From Deroplatys truncata (taxonomy: Eukaryota > Arthropoda > Insecta > Mantodea > Mantidae): a stretch of DNA of 64,000 bases. The position numbers and the translations under genes were made by a program. The notes below the pieces were generated by a model, which was not told the DNA's origin, ran no database searches, and worked only from the letters and a program-made list of their open reading frames with translations. The DNA lies in NCBI GenBank assembly GCA_030765065.1, contig CM060977.1:162263052-162327051 (forward strand), written 5' to 3'. This document shows positions 34,800-49,955 of the stretch, piece after piece. Numbering within the stretch: position 1 is the stretch's first letter; every line of letters begins with the position of its first letter.

Positions 34800-35246
34800 C
34801 AGTGCATTTCCTGTCACGATCCACCACTGCACGATCCCTACCATCGACAATAAAACTGCATTTAAAAGATTTTATCGTTGACGAACATCCGTTTCTCACG
34901 CTCATTTTACACACACATCACCACACGGTCTTTGCACGTAGTGCTGGACATGAGAATGATTCTTTTTTACTGTTTTCTCCGATACTAAAGTGAGGAGAAC
35001 TGTAACGCTTGCTACCTGTTGTTAATAGTGGTTCAGCTTGCACCCCCACTAGTGCAATATTTAAAACTATGAGTGTCGTGTGTAGCGTTTTTGTGTTGTG
35101 CCGTGCATACGTGTTATGTAAAATGTAAGAATTAAATAGAATCAGCAGATACTTCCTTTCTAAGGAGTAACACCAACTGCAGATTAAAAATTCTCAAGTG
35201 TTACGTTCGTCTGACCTCTACCCTCTATCTCTTATAGGTGAGTACG
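34800..35246. other. Spacer between minisatellite and satellite, right, with splice-donor motif
   Basis: Mirror of 31667-32111. On the plus strand it ends CTCTTATAG|GTGAGTACG (exon side ends 35237), so the satellite array would lie at the start of an intron if the core is transcribed outward. Confidence 0.5.
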
Positions 35247-38200
35247 AAAAAAAAAACTCAGTATTTTTGGTATATGAAGGCTTATTATGAGGTGAAACAA
35301 CCATTTATATGATTTTTTCGAAGTTTGAAAGAAGTGAAGTAAACGCGATTTTACATTCACTAGGGGCTAGAAAATCGAATTTCTTGACTTTCTAAAAACT
35401 CAGTATTCTTGGTATATAGGCTTATTATGACGTGAAACAACCATTTATATGATTTTTAAGCAGTTTGAAAGAAGTGAAGTAAACGCGATTTTACACTCAT
35501 TAGGGGCTAGAAAATCGAATTTCTTGACTTTTTAAAAACTCAGTATTCTTGGTATATATAGGCTTATTATGACGTGAAACAACCATTTATATGATTTTTT
35601 CGAAGTTTGAAAGAAGTGAAGTAAACGCGATTTTACACTCAATAGACGCTAGAAAATCGAATTTCTTGCCTTTTTGAAAACTCAATTTTCTTGGTATATA
35701 GAGGCTTATTATGAGGTGATACATTCATTTATATGATTTTTAAGCAGTTTGAAAGAAGTGAAGTAAACGCGATTTTACACTCACTAGGGGCTAGAAAATC
35801 GAATTTCTTGACTTTTTGAATACTCAGCATTTTTCGTATATAGAGGCTTATTATGAGGTGATACATTCATTTATATGATTTTTAAGCAGTTTGAAAGAAG
35901 TGAAGTAAACGCGATTTTACACTCATTAGGGGCTAGAAAATCGAATTTCTTGACTTTTTAAAAACTCAGTATTCTTGGTATATATAGGCTTATTATGACG
36001 TGAAACAACCATTTATATGATTTTTTCGAAGTTTGAAAGAAGTGAAGTAAACGCGATTTTACACTCAATAGACGCTGAAAATCGAATTTCTTGCCTTTTT
36101 GAAAACTCAATTTTCTTGGTATATAGAGGCTTATTATGAGGTGATACATCCATTTATATGATTTTTAAGCAGTTTGAAAGAAGTGAAGTAAACGCGATTT
36201 TACACTCACTAGGGGCTAGAAAATCGAATTTCTTGACTTTTTAAAAACTCAGTATTCTTGGTACATAGGCTTATTATGACGTGAAACAACCATTTATATG
36301 ATTTTTAAGCAGTTTGAAAGAAGTGAAGTAAACGCGATTTTACACTCACTAGGGGCTAGAAAATTAAATTTCTTGACTTTTTGAAAACTCAATTTTCTTG
36401 GTATATAGAGGCTTATTATGAGGTGGTACATCCATTTATATGATTTTTAAGCAGTTTGAAAGAAGTGAAGTAAACGCGATTTTACACTCACTAGGGGCTA
36501 GAAAATCGAATTTCTTGACTTTTTGAATACTCAGCATTTTTCGTATATACAGGCTTATTATGAGGTGATACATTCATTTATATGATTTTTTCGAAGTTTG
36601 AAAGAAGTGAAGTAAACGCGATTTTACGCTCACTAGGGGCTAGAAAATCGAATTTCTTGACTTTTTGAATACTCAGCATTTTTCGTATATACAGGCTTAT
36701 TATGAGGTGATACATTCATTTATATGATTTTTAAACAGTTTGAAAGAAGTGAAGTAAACGCGATTTTACACTCACTAGGAGCTAGAAAATCCAATTTCTT
36801 GACTTTTTAAAAACTCAGTATTCTTGGTATATAGGCTTATTATGACGTGAAACAACCATTTATATGATTTTTAAGCGGTTTGAAAGAGGTGAAGTAAACG
36901 CGATTTTACACTCACTAGGGGCTAGAAAATCGAATTTCTTGACTTTTTAAAAACTCAGTATTCTTGGTATATATAGGCTTATTATGACGCGAAACAACCA
37001 TTTATATGATTTTTTCGAAGTTTGAAAGAAGTGAAGTAAACGCGAATTTACACTCAATAGACGCTAGAAAATCGAATTTCTTGCCTTTTTTAAAACTCAA
37101 TTTTCTTGGTATATAGAGGCTTATTATGAGGTGATACATCCATTTATATGATTTTTAAGCAGTTTGAAAGAAGTGAAGTAAACGCGATTTTACACTCACT
37201 AGGGGCTAGAAAATCGAATTTCTTGACTTTTTAAAAACTCAGTATTCTTGGTATATAAAGGCTTATTATGACGTGAAACAAACATTTATATGATTTTTTC
37301 AAAGTTTGAAAGAAGTGAAGTAAACGCGAAATTACACTCAATAGACGCTAGAAAATCGAATTTCTTGCCTTTTTGAAAACTCAATTTTCTTGGTATATAG
37401 AGGCTTTTTATGAGGTGATACACCCATTTATATGATTTTTAAGCAGTTTGAAAGAAGTGAAGTAAACGCGATTTTACACTCACTAGGAGCTAGAAAATCC
37501 AATTTCTTGACTTTTTAAAAACTGAGTATTCTAGGTATATATAGGCTTATTATGACGTGAAACCACCATTTATATGATTTTTTTCGAAGTTTGAAAGAAG
37601 TGAAGTAAACGCGATTTTACACTCACTAGGTGCTAGAAAATCCATTTTCTTGACTTTTTAAAAACTCAGTATTCTTGGAATATAGGCTTATTATGACGTG
37701 AAACAACCATTTATATGATTTTTAAGCGGTTTGAAGGAGGTGAAGTAAACGCGATTTTACACTCACTAGGGGCTAGAAAATGGAATTTCTTGACTTTTTA
37801 AAAACTCAGTATTCTTGGTATATATAGGCTTATTATGACGCGAAACAACCATTTATATGATTTTTTCGAAGTTTGAAAGAAGTGAAGTAAACGCGATTTT
37901 AACTCAATAGACGGTAGAAAATCGAATTTCTTGCCTTTTTGAAAACTCAATTTTCTTGGTATATAGAGGCTCATTATGAGTTGATACATCCATTTATATG
38001 ATTTTTAAGCAGTTTGAAAGAAGTGAAGTAAACGCGATTTTACACTCACAGGGGGCTAGAAAATCGAATTTCTTGACTTTTTGAATACTCAGCATTTTTC
38101 GTATATAGAGGCTTATTATGAGGTGATACATTCATTTATATGATTTTTAAGCAGTTTGAAAGAAGTGAAGTAAACGCGATTTTACACTCACTAGAGGCTA

Positions 38201-41200
38201 GAAAATCGAATTTCTTGACTTTTTAAAAACTCAGTATTCTTGGTATATAGGCTTATTATGACGTGAAACATCCATTTATATGATTTTTAAGCAGTTTGAA
38301 AGAAGTGAAGTAAACGCGATTTTACACTCACTAGGGGCTAGAAAACCGAATTTCTTGACTTTTTAAAAACTCAGTATTCTTGGTATATATAGGCTTATTA
38401 TGACGTGAAACAACCATTTATATGATTTTTTCGAAGTTTGAAAGAAGTGAAGTAAACGCGAATTTACACTCAATAGACGCTAGAAAATCGAATTTCTTGA
38501 CTTTTTAAAAACTCAGTATTCTTGGTATATAGAGGCTTATTATGAGGTGATACATCCATTTATATGATTTTTAAGAAGTTTGAAAGAAGTGAAGTAAACG
38601 CGATTTTACACTCACTAGGGGCTAGAAAATCGAATTTCTTGACTTTTTGAATACTCAGCATTTTTCGTATATACAGGCTTATTATCAGGTGATACATTCA
38701 TTTATATGATTTGTAAGCAGTTTGAAAGAAGTGAAGTAAACGCGATTTTACACTCACTAGGGGCTAGAAAATCGAATTTCTTGTCGTTTTAAAAACTCAG
38801 TATTCTTGGTATATAGGCTTATTATGACGTGAAACAACCATTTATATGATTATTAAGCAGTTTGAAAGAAGTGAAGTAAACGCGATTTTACACTCACTAG
38901 GGGCTAGAAAATCCAATTTCTTGACTTTTTAAAAACTCAGTATTCTTGGTATATATAGACTTATTATCACGTGAAACAACCATTTATATGACTTTTTCGA
39001 AGTTTGAAAGAAGTGAAGTAAACGCGATTTTAAACTCAATAGACGCTAGAAAATCGAATTTCTTGCCTTTTTGAAAATTCAATTTTTTTGGTATATAGAG
39101 GCTTATTATGTGGTGATACATTCATTTATATGATTTGTAAACAGTTTGAAAGAAGTGAAGTGAACGCGATTTTACACTCACTAGGAGCTAGAAAATCCAA
39201 TTTCTTGACTTTTTAAAAACCGAGTATTGTTGGTATATATAGGCTTATTATGACGTGAAACAACCATTTATATGATTTTTTCGAAGTTTGAAAGAAGTGA
39301 AGTAAACGCGATTTTACACTCACTAGGTGCTAGAAAATCCATTTTCTTGACTTTTTAAAAACTCAGTATTTTTGGTATATATAGGCTTATTATGACGTGA
39401 AACAACCATTTATATGATTTTTTTCGAAGTTTGAAAGAAGTGAAGTAAACGCGATTTTACACTCACTAGGTGCTAGAAAATCCATTTTCTTGACTTTTTA
39501 AAAACTCAGTATTCTTGGAATATAGGCTTATTATGACGTGAAACAACCATTTATATGATTTTTAAGCGGTTTGAAAGAGGTGAAGTAAACGCGATTTTAC
39601 ACTCACTAGGGGCTAGAAAATGGAATTTCTTGACTTTTTAAAAACTCAGTATTCTTGGTATATATAGGCTTATTATGACGCGAAACAACCATTTATATGA
39701 TTTTTTCGAAGTTTGAAAGAAGTGAAGTAAACGCGATTTTAAACTCAATAGACGGTAGAAAATCGAATTTCTTGCCTTTTTGAAAACTCAATTTTCTTGG
39801 TATATAGAGGCTCATTATGAGTTGATACATCCATTTATATGATTTTTAAGCAGTTTGAAAGAAGTGAAGTAAACGCGATTTTACACTCACAGGGGACTAG
39901 AAAATCGAATTTCTTGACTTTTTAAAAACTCAGTATTCTTGGTATATAGAGGCTTATTATGAGGTGATACATTCATTTATATGATTTTTAAGCAGTTTGA
40001 AAGAAGTGAAGTAAACGCGATTTTACACTCACTAGGGGCTAGAAAATCCAATTTCTTGACTTTTTAAAAACTCAGTATTCTTGGTATATAGGCTTATTAT
40101 GACGTGAAACAACCATTTATATGATTTTTTCGAAGTTTAAAAGAAGTGAAGTAAACGCGATTTTACACTCACTAGGGGCTAGAAAATCGAATTTCTTGAC
40201 TTTTTGAATACTCAGCATTTTTCGTATATACAGGCTTATTATGAGGTGATACATTCATTTATATGATTTGTAAGCAGTTTGAAAGAAGTGAAGTAAACGC
40301 GATTTTACACTCACTAGGGGCTAGAAAATCGAATTTCTTGTCGTTTTAAAAACTCAGTATTCTTGGTATATAGGCTTATTATGACGTGAAACAACCATTT
40401 ATATGATTATTAAGCAGTTTGAAAGAAGTGAAGTAAACGCGATTTTACACTCACTAGGGGCTAGAAAATCCAATTTCTTGACTTTTTAAAAACTCAGTAT
40501 TCTTGGTATATATAGACTTATTATGACGTGAAACAACCATTTATATGACTTTTTCGAAGTTTGAAAGAAGTGAAGTAAACGCGATTTTACACTCAATAGA
40601 CGCTAGAAAATCGAATTTCTTGCCTTTTTGAAAATTCAATTTTTTTGGTATATAGAGGCTTATTATGTGGTGATACATCCATTTATATGATTTTTAAGCA
40701 GTTTGAAAGAAGTGAAGTAAACGCGATTTTACACTCACTAGGGGCTAGAAAATCGAATTTCTTGACTTTTTGAATACTCAGCATTTTTCGTATATAGAGG
40801 CTTATTATGAGGTGATACATTCATTTATATGATTTTTAAGCAGTTTGAAAGAAGTGAAGTAAACGCGATTTTACACTCATTAGGGGCTAGAAAATCGAAT
40901 TTCTTGACTTTTTAAAAACTCAGTATTTTTGGTATATATAGGCTTATTATGACGTGAAACAACCATTTATATGATTTTTTTCGAAGTTTGAAAGAAGTGA
41001 AGTAAACGCGATTTTACACTCACTAGGTGCTAGAAAATCCATTTTCTTGACTTTTTAAAAACTCAGTATTCTTGGAATATAGGCTTATTATGACGTGAAA
41101 CAACCATTTATATGATTTTTAAGCGGTTTGAAAGAGGTGAAGTAAACGCGATTTTACACTCACTAGGGGCTAGAAAATGGAATTTCTTGACTTTTTAAAA

Positions 41201-44200
41201 ACTCAGTATTCTTGGTATATATAGGCTTATTATGACGCGAAACAACCATTTATATGATTTTTTCGAAGTTTGAAAGAAGTGAAGTAAACGCGATTTTAAA
41301 CTCAATAGACGGTAGAAAATCGAATTTCTTGCCTTTTTGAAAACTCAATTTTCTTGGTATATAGAGGCTCATTATGAGTTGATACAACCATTTATATGAT
41401 TTTTAAGCAGTTTGAAAGAAGTGAAGTAAACGCGATTTTACACTCACAGGGGACTAGAAAATCGAATTTCTTGACTTTTTGAATACTCAGCATTTTTCGT
41501 ATATAGAGGCTTATTATGAGGTGATACATTCATTTATATGATTATTAAGCAGTTTGAAAGAAGTGAAGTAAACGCGATTTTACACTCACTAGGGGCTAGA
41601 AAATCGAATTTCTTGACTTTTTAAAAACTCAGTATTCTTGGTATATAGGCTTATTATGACGTGAAACATCCATTTATATGATTTTTAAGCAGTTTGAAAG
41701 AAGTGAAGTAAACGCGATTTTACACTCACTAGGGGCTAGAAAATCGGAATTCTTGACTTTTTGAATACTCAGCATTTTTCGTATATAGAGGCTTATTATG
41801 AGGTGATACATTCATTTATATGATTTTTAAGCAGTTTGAAAGAAGTGAAGTAAACGCGATTTTACACTCACTAGGGGCTAGAAAATCCAATTTCTTGACT
41901 TTTTAAAAACTCAGTATTCTTGGTATATAGGCTTATTATGCCGTGAAACAACCATTTATATGATTTTTTCGAAGTTTGAAAGAAGTGAAGTAAACGCGAT
42001 TTTACACTCACTAGGGGCTAGAAAATCGAATTTCTTGACTTTTTGAATACTCAGCATTTTTCGTATATACAGGCTTATTATGAGGTGATACATTCATTTA
42101 TATGATTTTTTCGAAGTTTGAAAGAAGTGAAGTAAACGCGATTTTACACTCACTAGGAGCTAGAAAATCGAATTTCTTGTCGTTTTAAAAACTCAGTATT
42201 CTTGGTATATAGGCTTATTATGACGTGAAACAACCATTTATATGATTATTAAGCAGTTTGAAAGAAGTGAAGTAAACGCGATTTTACACTCACTAGGGGC
42301 TAGAAAATCGAATTTCTTGACTTTTTAAATACTAAGCATTTTTTGTATATAGAGGCTTATTATGAGGTGATACATTCATTTATATGATTTGTAAACAGTT
42401 TGAAAGAAGTGAAGTGAACGCGATTTTACACTCACTAGGAGCTAGAAAATCCAATTTCTTGACTTTTTAAAAACCGAGTATTGTTGGTATATATAGGCTT
42501 ATTATGACGTGAAACAACCATTTATATGATTTTTTCGAAGTTTGAAAGAAGTGAAGTAAACGCGATTTTACACTCACTAGGTGCTAGAAAATCCATTTTC
42601 TTGACTTTTTAAAAACTCAGTATTTTTGGTATATATAGGCTTATTATGACGTGAAACAACCATTTATATGATTTTTTTCGAAGTTTGAAAGAAGTGAAGT
42701 AAACGCGATTTTACACTCACTAGGTGCTAGAAAATCCATTTTCTTGACTTTTTAAAAACTCAGTAATCTTGGAATATAGGCTTATTATGACGTGAAACAA
42801 CCATTTATATGATTTTTAAGCGGTTTGAAAGAGGTGAAGTAAACGCGATTTTAAACTCAATAGACGGTAGAAAATCGAATTTCTTGCCTTTTTGAAAACT
42901 CAATTTTCTTGGTATATAGAGGCTCATTATGAGTTGATACATCCATTTATATGATTTTTAAGCAGTTTGAAAGAAGTGAAGTAAACGCGATTTTACACTC
43001 ACAGGGGACTAGAAAATCGAATTTCTTGACTTTTTAAAAACTCAGTATTCTTGGTATATAGGCGTATTATGACGTGAAACATCCATTTATATGATTTTTA
43101 AGCAGTTTGAAAGAAGTGAAGTAAACGCGATTTTACACTCACTAGGGGCTAGAAAATCGAATTTCTTGACTTTTTGAATACTCAGCATTTTTCGTATATA
43201 GAGGCTTATTATGAGGTGATACATTCATTTATATGATTTTTAAGCAGTTTGAAAGAAGTGAAGTAAACGCGATTTTACACTCACTAGGGGCTAGAAAATC
43301 CAATTTCTTGACTTTTTAAAAACTCAGTATTCTTGGTATATAGGCTTATTATGACGTGAAACAACCATTTATATGATTTTTTCGAAGTTTAAAAGAAGTG
43401 AAGTAAACGCGATTTTACACTCACTAGGGGCTAGAAAATCGAATTTCTTGACTTTTTGAATACTCAGCATTTTTCGTATATACAGGCTTATTATGAGGTG
43501 ATACATTCATTTATATGATTTGTAAGCAGTTTGAAAGAAGTGAAGTAAACGCGATTTTACACTCACTAGGGGCTAGAAAATCGAATTTCTTGTCGTTTTA
43601 AAAACTCAGTATTCTTGGTATATAGGCTTATTATGACGTGAAACAATCATTTATATGATTATTAAGCAGTTTGAAAGAAGTGAAGTAAACGCGATTTTAC
43701 ACTCACTAGGGGCTAGAAAATCCAATTTCTTGACTTTTTAAAAACTCAGTATTCTTGGTATATATATAGACTTATTATGACGTGAAACAACCATTTATAT
43801 GACTTTTTCGAAGTTTGAAAGAAGTGAAGTAAACGCGATTTTACACTCAATAGACGCTAGAAAATCGAATTTCTTGCCTTTTTGAAAATTCAATTTTTTT
43901 GGTATATAGAGGCTTATTATGTGGTGATACATCCATTTATATGATTTTTAAGCAGTTTGAAAGAAGTGAAGTAAACGCGATTTTACACTCACTAGGGGCT
44001 AGAAAATCGAATTTCTTGACTTTTTAAATACTAAGCATTTTTCGTATATAGAGGCTTATTATGAGGTGATACATTCATTTATATGATTTGTAAACAGTTT
44101 GAAAGAAGTGAAGTGAACGCGATTTTACACTCACTAGGAGCTAGAAAATCCAATTTCTTGACTTTTTAAAAACCGAGTATTGTTGGTATATATAGGCTTA

Positions 44201-47200
44201 TTATGACGTGAAACAACCATTTATATGATTTTTTCGAAGTTTGAAAGAAGTGAAGTAAACGCGATTTTACACTCACTAGGTGCTAGAAAATCCATTTTCT
44301 TGACTTTTTAAAAACTCAGTATTTTTGGTATATATAGGCTTATTATGACGTGAAACAACCATTTATATGATTTTTTTCGAAGTTTGAAAGAAGTGAAGTA
44401 AACGCGATTTTACACTCACTAGGTGCTAGAAAATCCATTTTCTTGACTTTTTAAAAACTCAGTATTCTTGGAATATAGGCTTATTATGACGTGAAACAAC
44501 CATTTATATGATTTTTAAGCGGTTTGAAAGAGGTGAAGTAAACGCGATTTTACACTCACTAGGGGCTAGAAAATGGAATTTCTTGACTTTTTAAAAACTC
44601 AGTATTCTTGGTATATATTGGCTTATTATGACGCGAAACAACCATTTATATGATTTTTTCGAAGTTTGAAAGAAGTGAAGTAAACGCGATTTTAAACTCA
44701 ATAGACGGTAGAAAATCGAATTTCTTGCCTTTTTGAAAACTCAATTTTCTTGGAATATAGAGGCTCATTATGAGTTGATACATCCATTTATATGATTTTT
44801 AAGCAGTTTGAAAGAAGTGAAGTAAACGCGATTTTACACTCAAAGGGGACTAGAAAATCGAATTTCTTGACTTTTTGAATACTCAGCATTTTTCGTATAT
44901 AGAGGCTTATTATGAGGTGATACATTCATTTATATGATTTTTAAGCAGTTTGAAAGAAGTGAAGTAAACGCGATTTTACACTCACTAGGGGCTAGAAAAT
45001 CCAATTTCTTGACTTTTTAAAAACTCAGTATTCTTGGAATATAGGCTTATTATGACGTGAAACAACCATTTATATGATTTTTTCGAAGTTTGAAAGAAGT
45101 GAAGTAAACGCGATTTTACACTCACTAGGGGCTAGAAAATCGAATTTCATGACTTTTTGAATACTCAGCATTTTTCGTATATACAGGCTTATTATGAGGT
45201 GATACATTCATTTATATGATTTTTTCGAAGTTTGAAAGAAGTGAAGTAAACGCGATTTTACACTCACTAGGAGCTAGAAAATCGAATTTCTTGTCGTTTT
45301 AAAAACTCAGTATTCTTGGTATATAGGCTTATTATGACGTGAAACAACCATTTATATGATTATTAAGCAGTTTGAAAGAAGTGAAGTAAACGCGATTTTA
45401 CACTCACTAGGGGCTAGAAAATCCAATTTCTTGACTTTTTAAAAACTCAGTATTCTTGGTATATATAGACTTATTATGACGTGAAACAACCATTTATATG
45501 ACTTTTTCGAAGTTTGAAAGAAGTGAAGTAAACGCGATTTTACACTCAATAGACGCTAGAAAATCGAATTTCTTGCCTTTTTGAAAATGCAATTTTCTTG
45601 GTATATAGAGGCTTATTATGTGGTGATACATCCATTTATATGATTTTTAAGCAGTTTGAAAGAAGTGAAGTAAACGCGATTTTACACTCACTAGGGGCTA
45701 GAAAATCGAATTTCTTGACTTTTTAAATACTAAGCATTTTTCGTATATAGAGGCTTATTATGAGGTGATACATTCATTTATATGATTTGTAAACAGTTTG
45801 AAAGAAGTGAAGTGAACGCGATTTTACACTCACTAGGAGCTAGAAAATCCAATTTCTTGACTTTTTAAAAACTCAGTATTCTTGGAATATAGGCTTATTA
45901 TGACGTGAAACAACCATTTATATGATTTTTAAGCGGTTTGAAAGAGGTGAAGTAAACGCGATTTTACACTCACTAGGGGCTAGAAAATGGAATTTCTTGA
46001 CTTTTTAAAAACTCAGTATTCTTGGTATATATAGGCTTATTATGACGCGAAACAACCATTTATATGATTTTTTTCGAAGTTTGAAAGAAGTGAAGTAAAC
46101 GCGATTTTACACTCACTAGGTGCTAGAAAATCCATTTTCTTGACTTTTTAAAAACTCAGTATTCTTGGAATATAGGCTTATTATGACGTGAAACAACCAT
46201 TTATATGATTTTTAAGCGGTTTGAAAGAGGTGAAGTAAACGCGATTTTACACTCACTAGGGGCTAGAAAATGGAATTTCTTGACTTTTTAAAAACTCAGT
46301 ATTCTTGGTATATATAGGCTTATTATGACGCGAAACAACCATTTATATGATTTTTTCGAAGTTTGAAAGAAGTGAAGTAAACGCGATTTTAAACTCAATA
46401 GACGGTAGAAAATCGAATTTCTTGCCTTTTTGAAAACTCAATTTTCTTGGTATATAGAGGCTCATTATGAGTTGATACAACCATTTATATGATTTTTAAG
46501 CAGTTTGAAAGAAGTGAAGTAAACGCGATTTTACACTCACAGGGGACTAGAAAATCGAATTTCTTGACTTTTTGAATACTCAGCATTTTTCGTATATAGA
46601 GGCTTATTATGAGGTGATACATTCATTTATATGATTATTAAGCAGTTTGAAAGAAGTGAAGTAAACGCGATTTTACACTCACTAGGGGCTAGAAAATCGA
46701 ATTTCTTGACTTTTTAAAAACTCAGTATTCTTGGTATATAGGCTTATTATGACGTGAAACATCCATTTATATGATTTTTTCGAAGTTTGAAAGAAGTGAA
46801 GTAAACGCGATTTTACACTCACTAGGGGCTAGAAAATCGAATTTCTTGACTTTTTGAATACTCAGCATTTTTCGTATATAGAGGCTTATTATGAGGTGAT
46901 ACATTCATTTATATGATTTTTAAGCAGTTTGAAAGAAGTGAAGTAAACGCGATTTTACACTCACTAGGGGCTAGAAAATCCAATTTCTTGACTTTTTAAA
47001 AACTCAGTATTCTTGGTATATAGGCTTATTATGCCGTGAAACAACCATTTATATGATTTTTTCGAAGTTTGAAAGAAGTGAAGTAAACGCGATTTTACAC
47101 TCACTAGGGGCTAGAAAATCGAATTTCTTGACTTTTTGAATACTCAGCATTTTTCGTATATACAGGCTTATTATGAGGTGATACATTCATTTATATGATT

Positions 47201-49955
47201 TTTTCGAAGTTTGAAAGAAGTGAAGTAAACGCGATTTTACACTCACTAGGAGCTAGAAAATCGAATTTCTTGTCGTTTTAAAAACTCAGTATTCTTGGTA
47301 TATAGGCTTATTATGACGTGAAACAACCATTTATATGATTATTAAGCAGTTTGAAAGAAGTGAAGTAAACGTATTTTACACTCACTAGGGGCTAGAAAAT
47401 CCAATTTCTTGACTTTTTAAAAACTCAGTATTCTTGGTATATATAGACTTATTATGACGTGAAACAACCATTTATATGACTTTTTCGAAGTTTGAAAGAA
47501 GTGAAGTAAACGCGATTTTACACTCAATAGACGCTAGAAAATCGAATTTCTTGCCTTTTTGAAAATTCAATTTTCCTGGTATATAGAGGCTTATTATGTG
47601 GTGATACATCCATTTATATGATTTTTAAGCAGTTTGAAAGAAGTGAAGTAAACGCGATTTTACACTCACTAGGGGCTAGAAAATCGAATTTCTTGACTTT
47701 TTAAATACTAAGCATTTTTTGTATATAGAGGCTTATTATGAGGTGATACATTCATTTATATGATTTGTAAACAGTTTGAAAGAAGTGAAGTGAACGCGAT
47801 TTTACACTCACTAGGAGCTAGAAAATCCAATTTCTTGACTTTTTAAAAACCGAGTATTGTTGGTATATATAGGCTTATTATGACGTGAAACAACCATTTA
47901 TATGATTTTTTCGAAGTTTGAAAGAAGTGAAGTAAACGCGATTTTACACTCACTAGGTGCTAGAAAATCCATTTTCTTGACTTTTTAAAAACTCAGTATT
48001 TTTGGTATATATAGGCTTATTATGACGTGAAACAACCATTTATATGATTTTTTTCGAAGTTTGAAAGAAGTGAAGTAAACGCGATTTTACACTCACTAGG
48101 TGCTAGAAAATCCATTTTCTTGACTTTTTAAAAACTCAGTAATCTTGGAATATAGGCTTATTATGACGTGAAACAACCATTTATATGATTTTTAAGCGGT
48201 TTGAAAGAGGTGAAGTAAACGCGATTTTACACTCACTAGGGGCTAGAAAATGGAATTTCTTGACTTTTTAAAAACTCAGTATTCTTGGTATATATAGGCT
48301 TATTATGACGCGAAACAACCATTTATATGATTTTTTCGAAGTTTGAAAGAAGTGAAGTAAACGCGATTTTAAACTCAATAGACGGTAGAAAATCGAATTT
48401 CTTGCCTTTTTGAAAACTCAATTTTCTTGGTATATAGAGGCTCATTATGAGTGGATACATCCATTTATATGATTTTTAAGCAGTTTGAAAGAAGTGAAGT
48501 AAACGCGATTTTACACTCACTAGGGGCTAGAAAACCGAATTTCTTGACTTTTTAAAAACTCAGTATTCTTGGTATATATAGGCTTATTATGACGTGAAAC
48601 AACCATTTATATGATTTTTTCGAAGTTTGAAAGAAGTGAAGTAAACGCGAATTTACACTCAATAGACGCTAGAAAATCGAATTTCTTGACTTTTTAAAAA
48701 CTCAGTATTCTTGGTATATAGAGGCTTATTATGAGGTGATACATCCATTTATATGATTTTTAAGCAGTTTGAAAGAAGTGAAGTAAACGCGATTTTACAC
48801 TCACTAGGGGCTAGAAAATCGAATTTCTTGACTTTTTCAATACTCAGCATTTTTCGTATATACAGGCTTATTATGAGGTGATACATTCATTTATATGATT
48901 TGTAAGCAGTTTGAAAGAAGTGAAGTAAACGCGATTTTACACTCACTAGGGGCTAGAAAATCGAATTTCTTGTCGTTTTAAAAACTCAGTATTCTTGGTA
49001 TATAGGCTTATTATGACGTGAAACAACCATTTATATGATTATTAAGCAGTTTGAAAGAAGTGAAGTAAACGCGATTTTACACTCACTAGGGGCTAGAAAA
49101 TCCAATTTCTTGACTTTTTAAAAACTCAGTATTCTTGGTATATATAGACTTATTATGACGTGAAACAACCATTTATATGACTTTTTCGAAGTTTGAAAGA
49201 AGTGAAGTAAACGCGATTTTACACTCAATAGACGCTAGAAAATCGAATTTCTTGCCTTTTTGAAAATTCAATTTTCTTGGAATATAGAGGCTTATTATGT
49301 GGTGATACATCCATTTATATGATTTTTAAGCAGTTTGAAAGAAGTGAAGTAAACGCGATTTTACACTCACTAGGGGCTAGAAAATCGAATTTCTTGACTT
49401 TTTAAATACTAAGCATTTTTCGTATATAGAGGCTTATTATGAGGTGATACATTCATTTATATGATTTGTAAACAGTTTGAAAGAAGTGAAGTGAACGCGA
49501 TTTTACACTCACTAGGAGCTAGAAAATCCAATTTCTTGACTTTTTAAAAACCGAGTATTGTTGGTATATATAGGCTTATTATGACGTGAAACAACCATTT
49601 ATATGATTTTTTCGAAGTTTGAAAGAAGTGAAGTAAACGCGATTTTACACTCACTAGGTGCTAGAAAATCCATTTTCTTGACTTTTTAAAAACTCAGTAT
49701 TTTTGGTATATATAGGCTTATTATGACGTGAAACAACCATTTATATGATTTTTTCGAAGTTTGAAAGAAGTGAAGTAAACGCGATTTTACACTCACTAGT
49801 GGCTAGAAAATCGATTTTCTTGCCTTGTTAAAAATTCAATATTCTTGGTATATAGAGGCTTATTATGAGGTGATACATCCATTTATATGATTTTTAAGCA
49901 GTTTGAAAGAAGTGAAGTAAACGCAATTTTACACTCACTAGGGGCTAGAAAATCG
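35247..49955 (-). repeat. 142-bp satellite array, right arm (about 104 units)
   Basis: The same monomer as the left array in inverted orientation. Higher-order structure is clear: the variant AACCGAGTATTGTTGGTAT recurs at about 39218, 42472, 44170, 47848 and 49554, giving spacings of about 3254, 1698, 3678 and 1706 bp (23, 12, 26 and 12 units). The 12-unit, 1.7-kb period is shared with the left arm. The array is about 6.4 kb longer than the left one. Confidence 0.97.
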
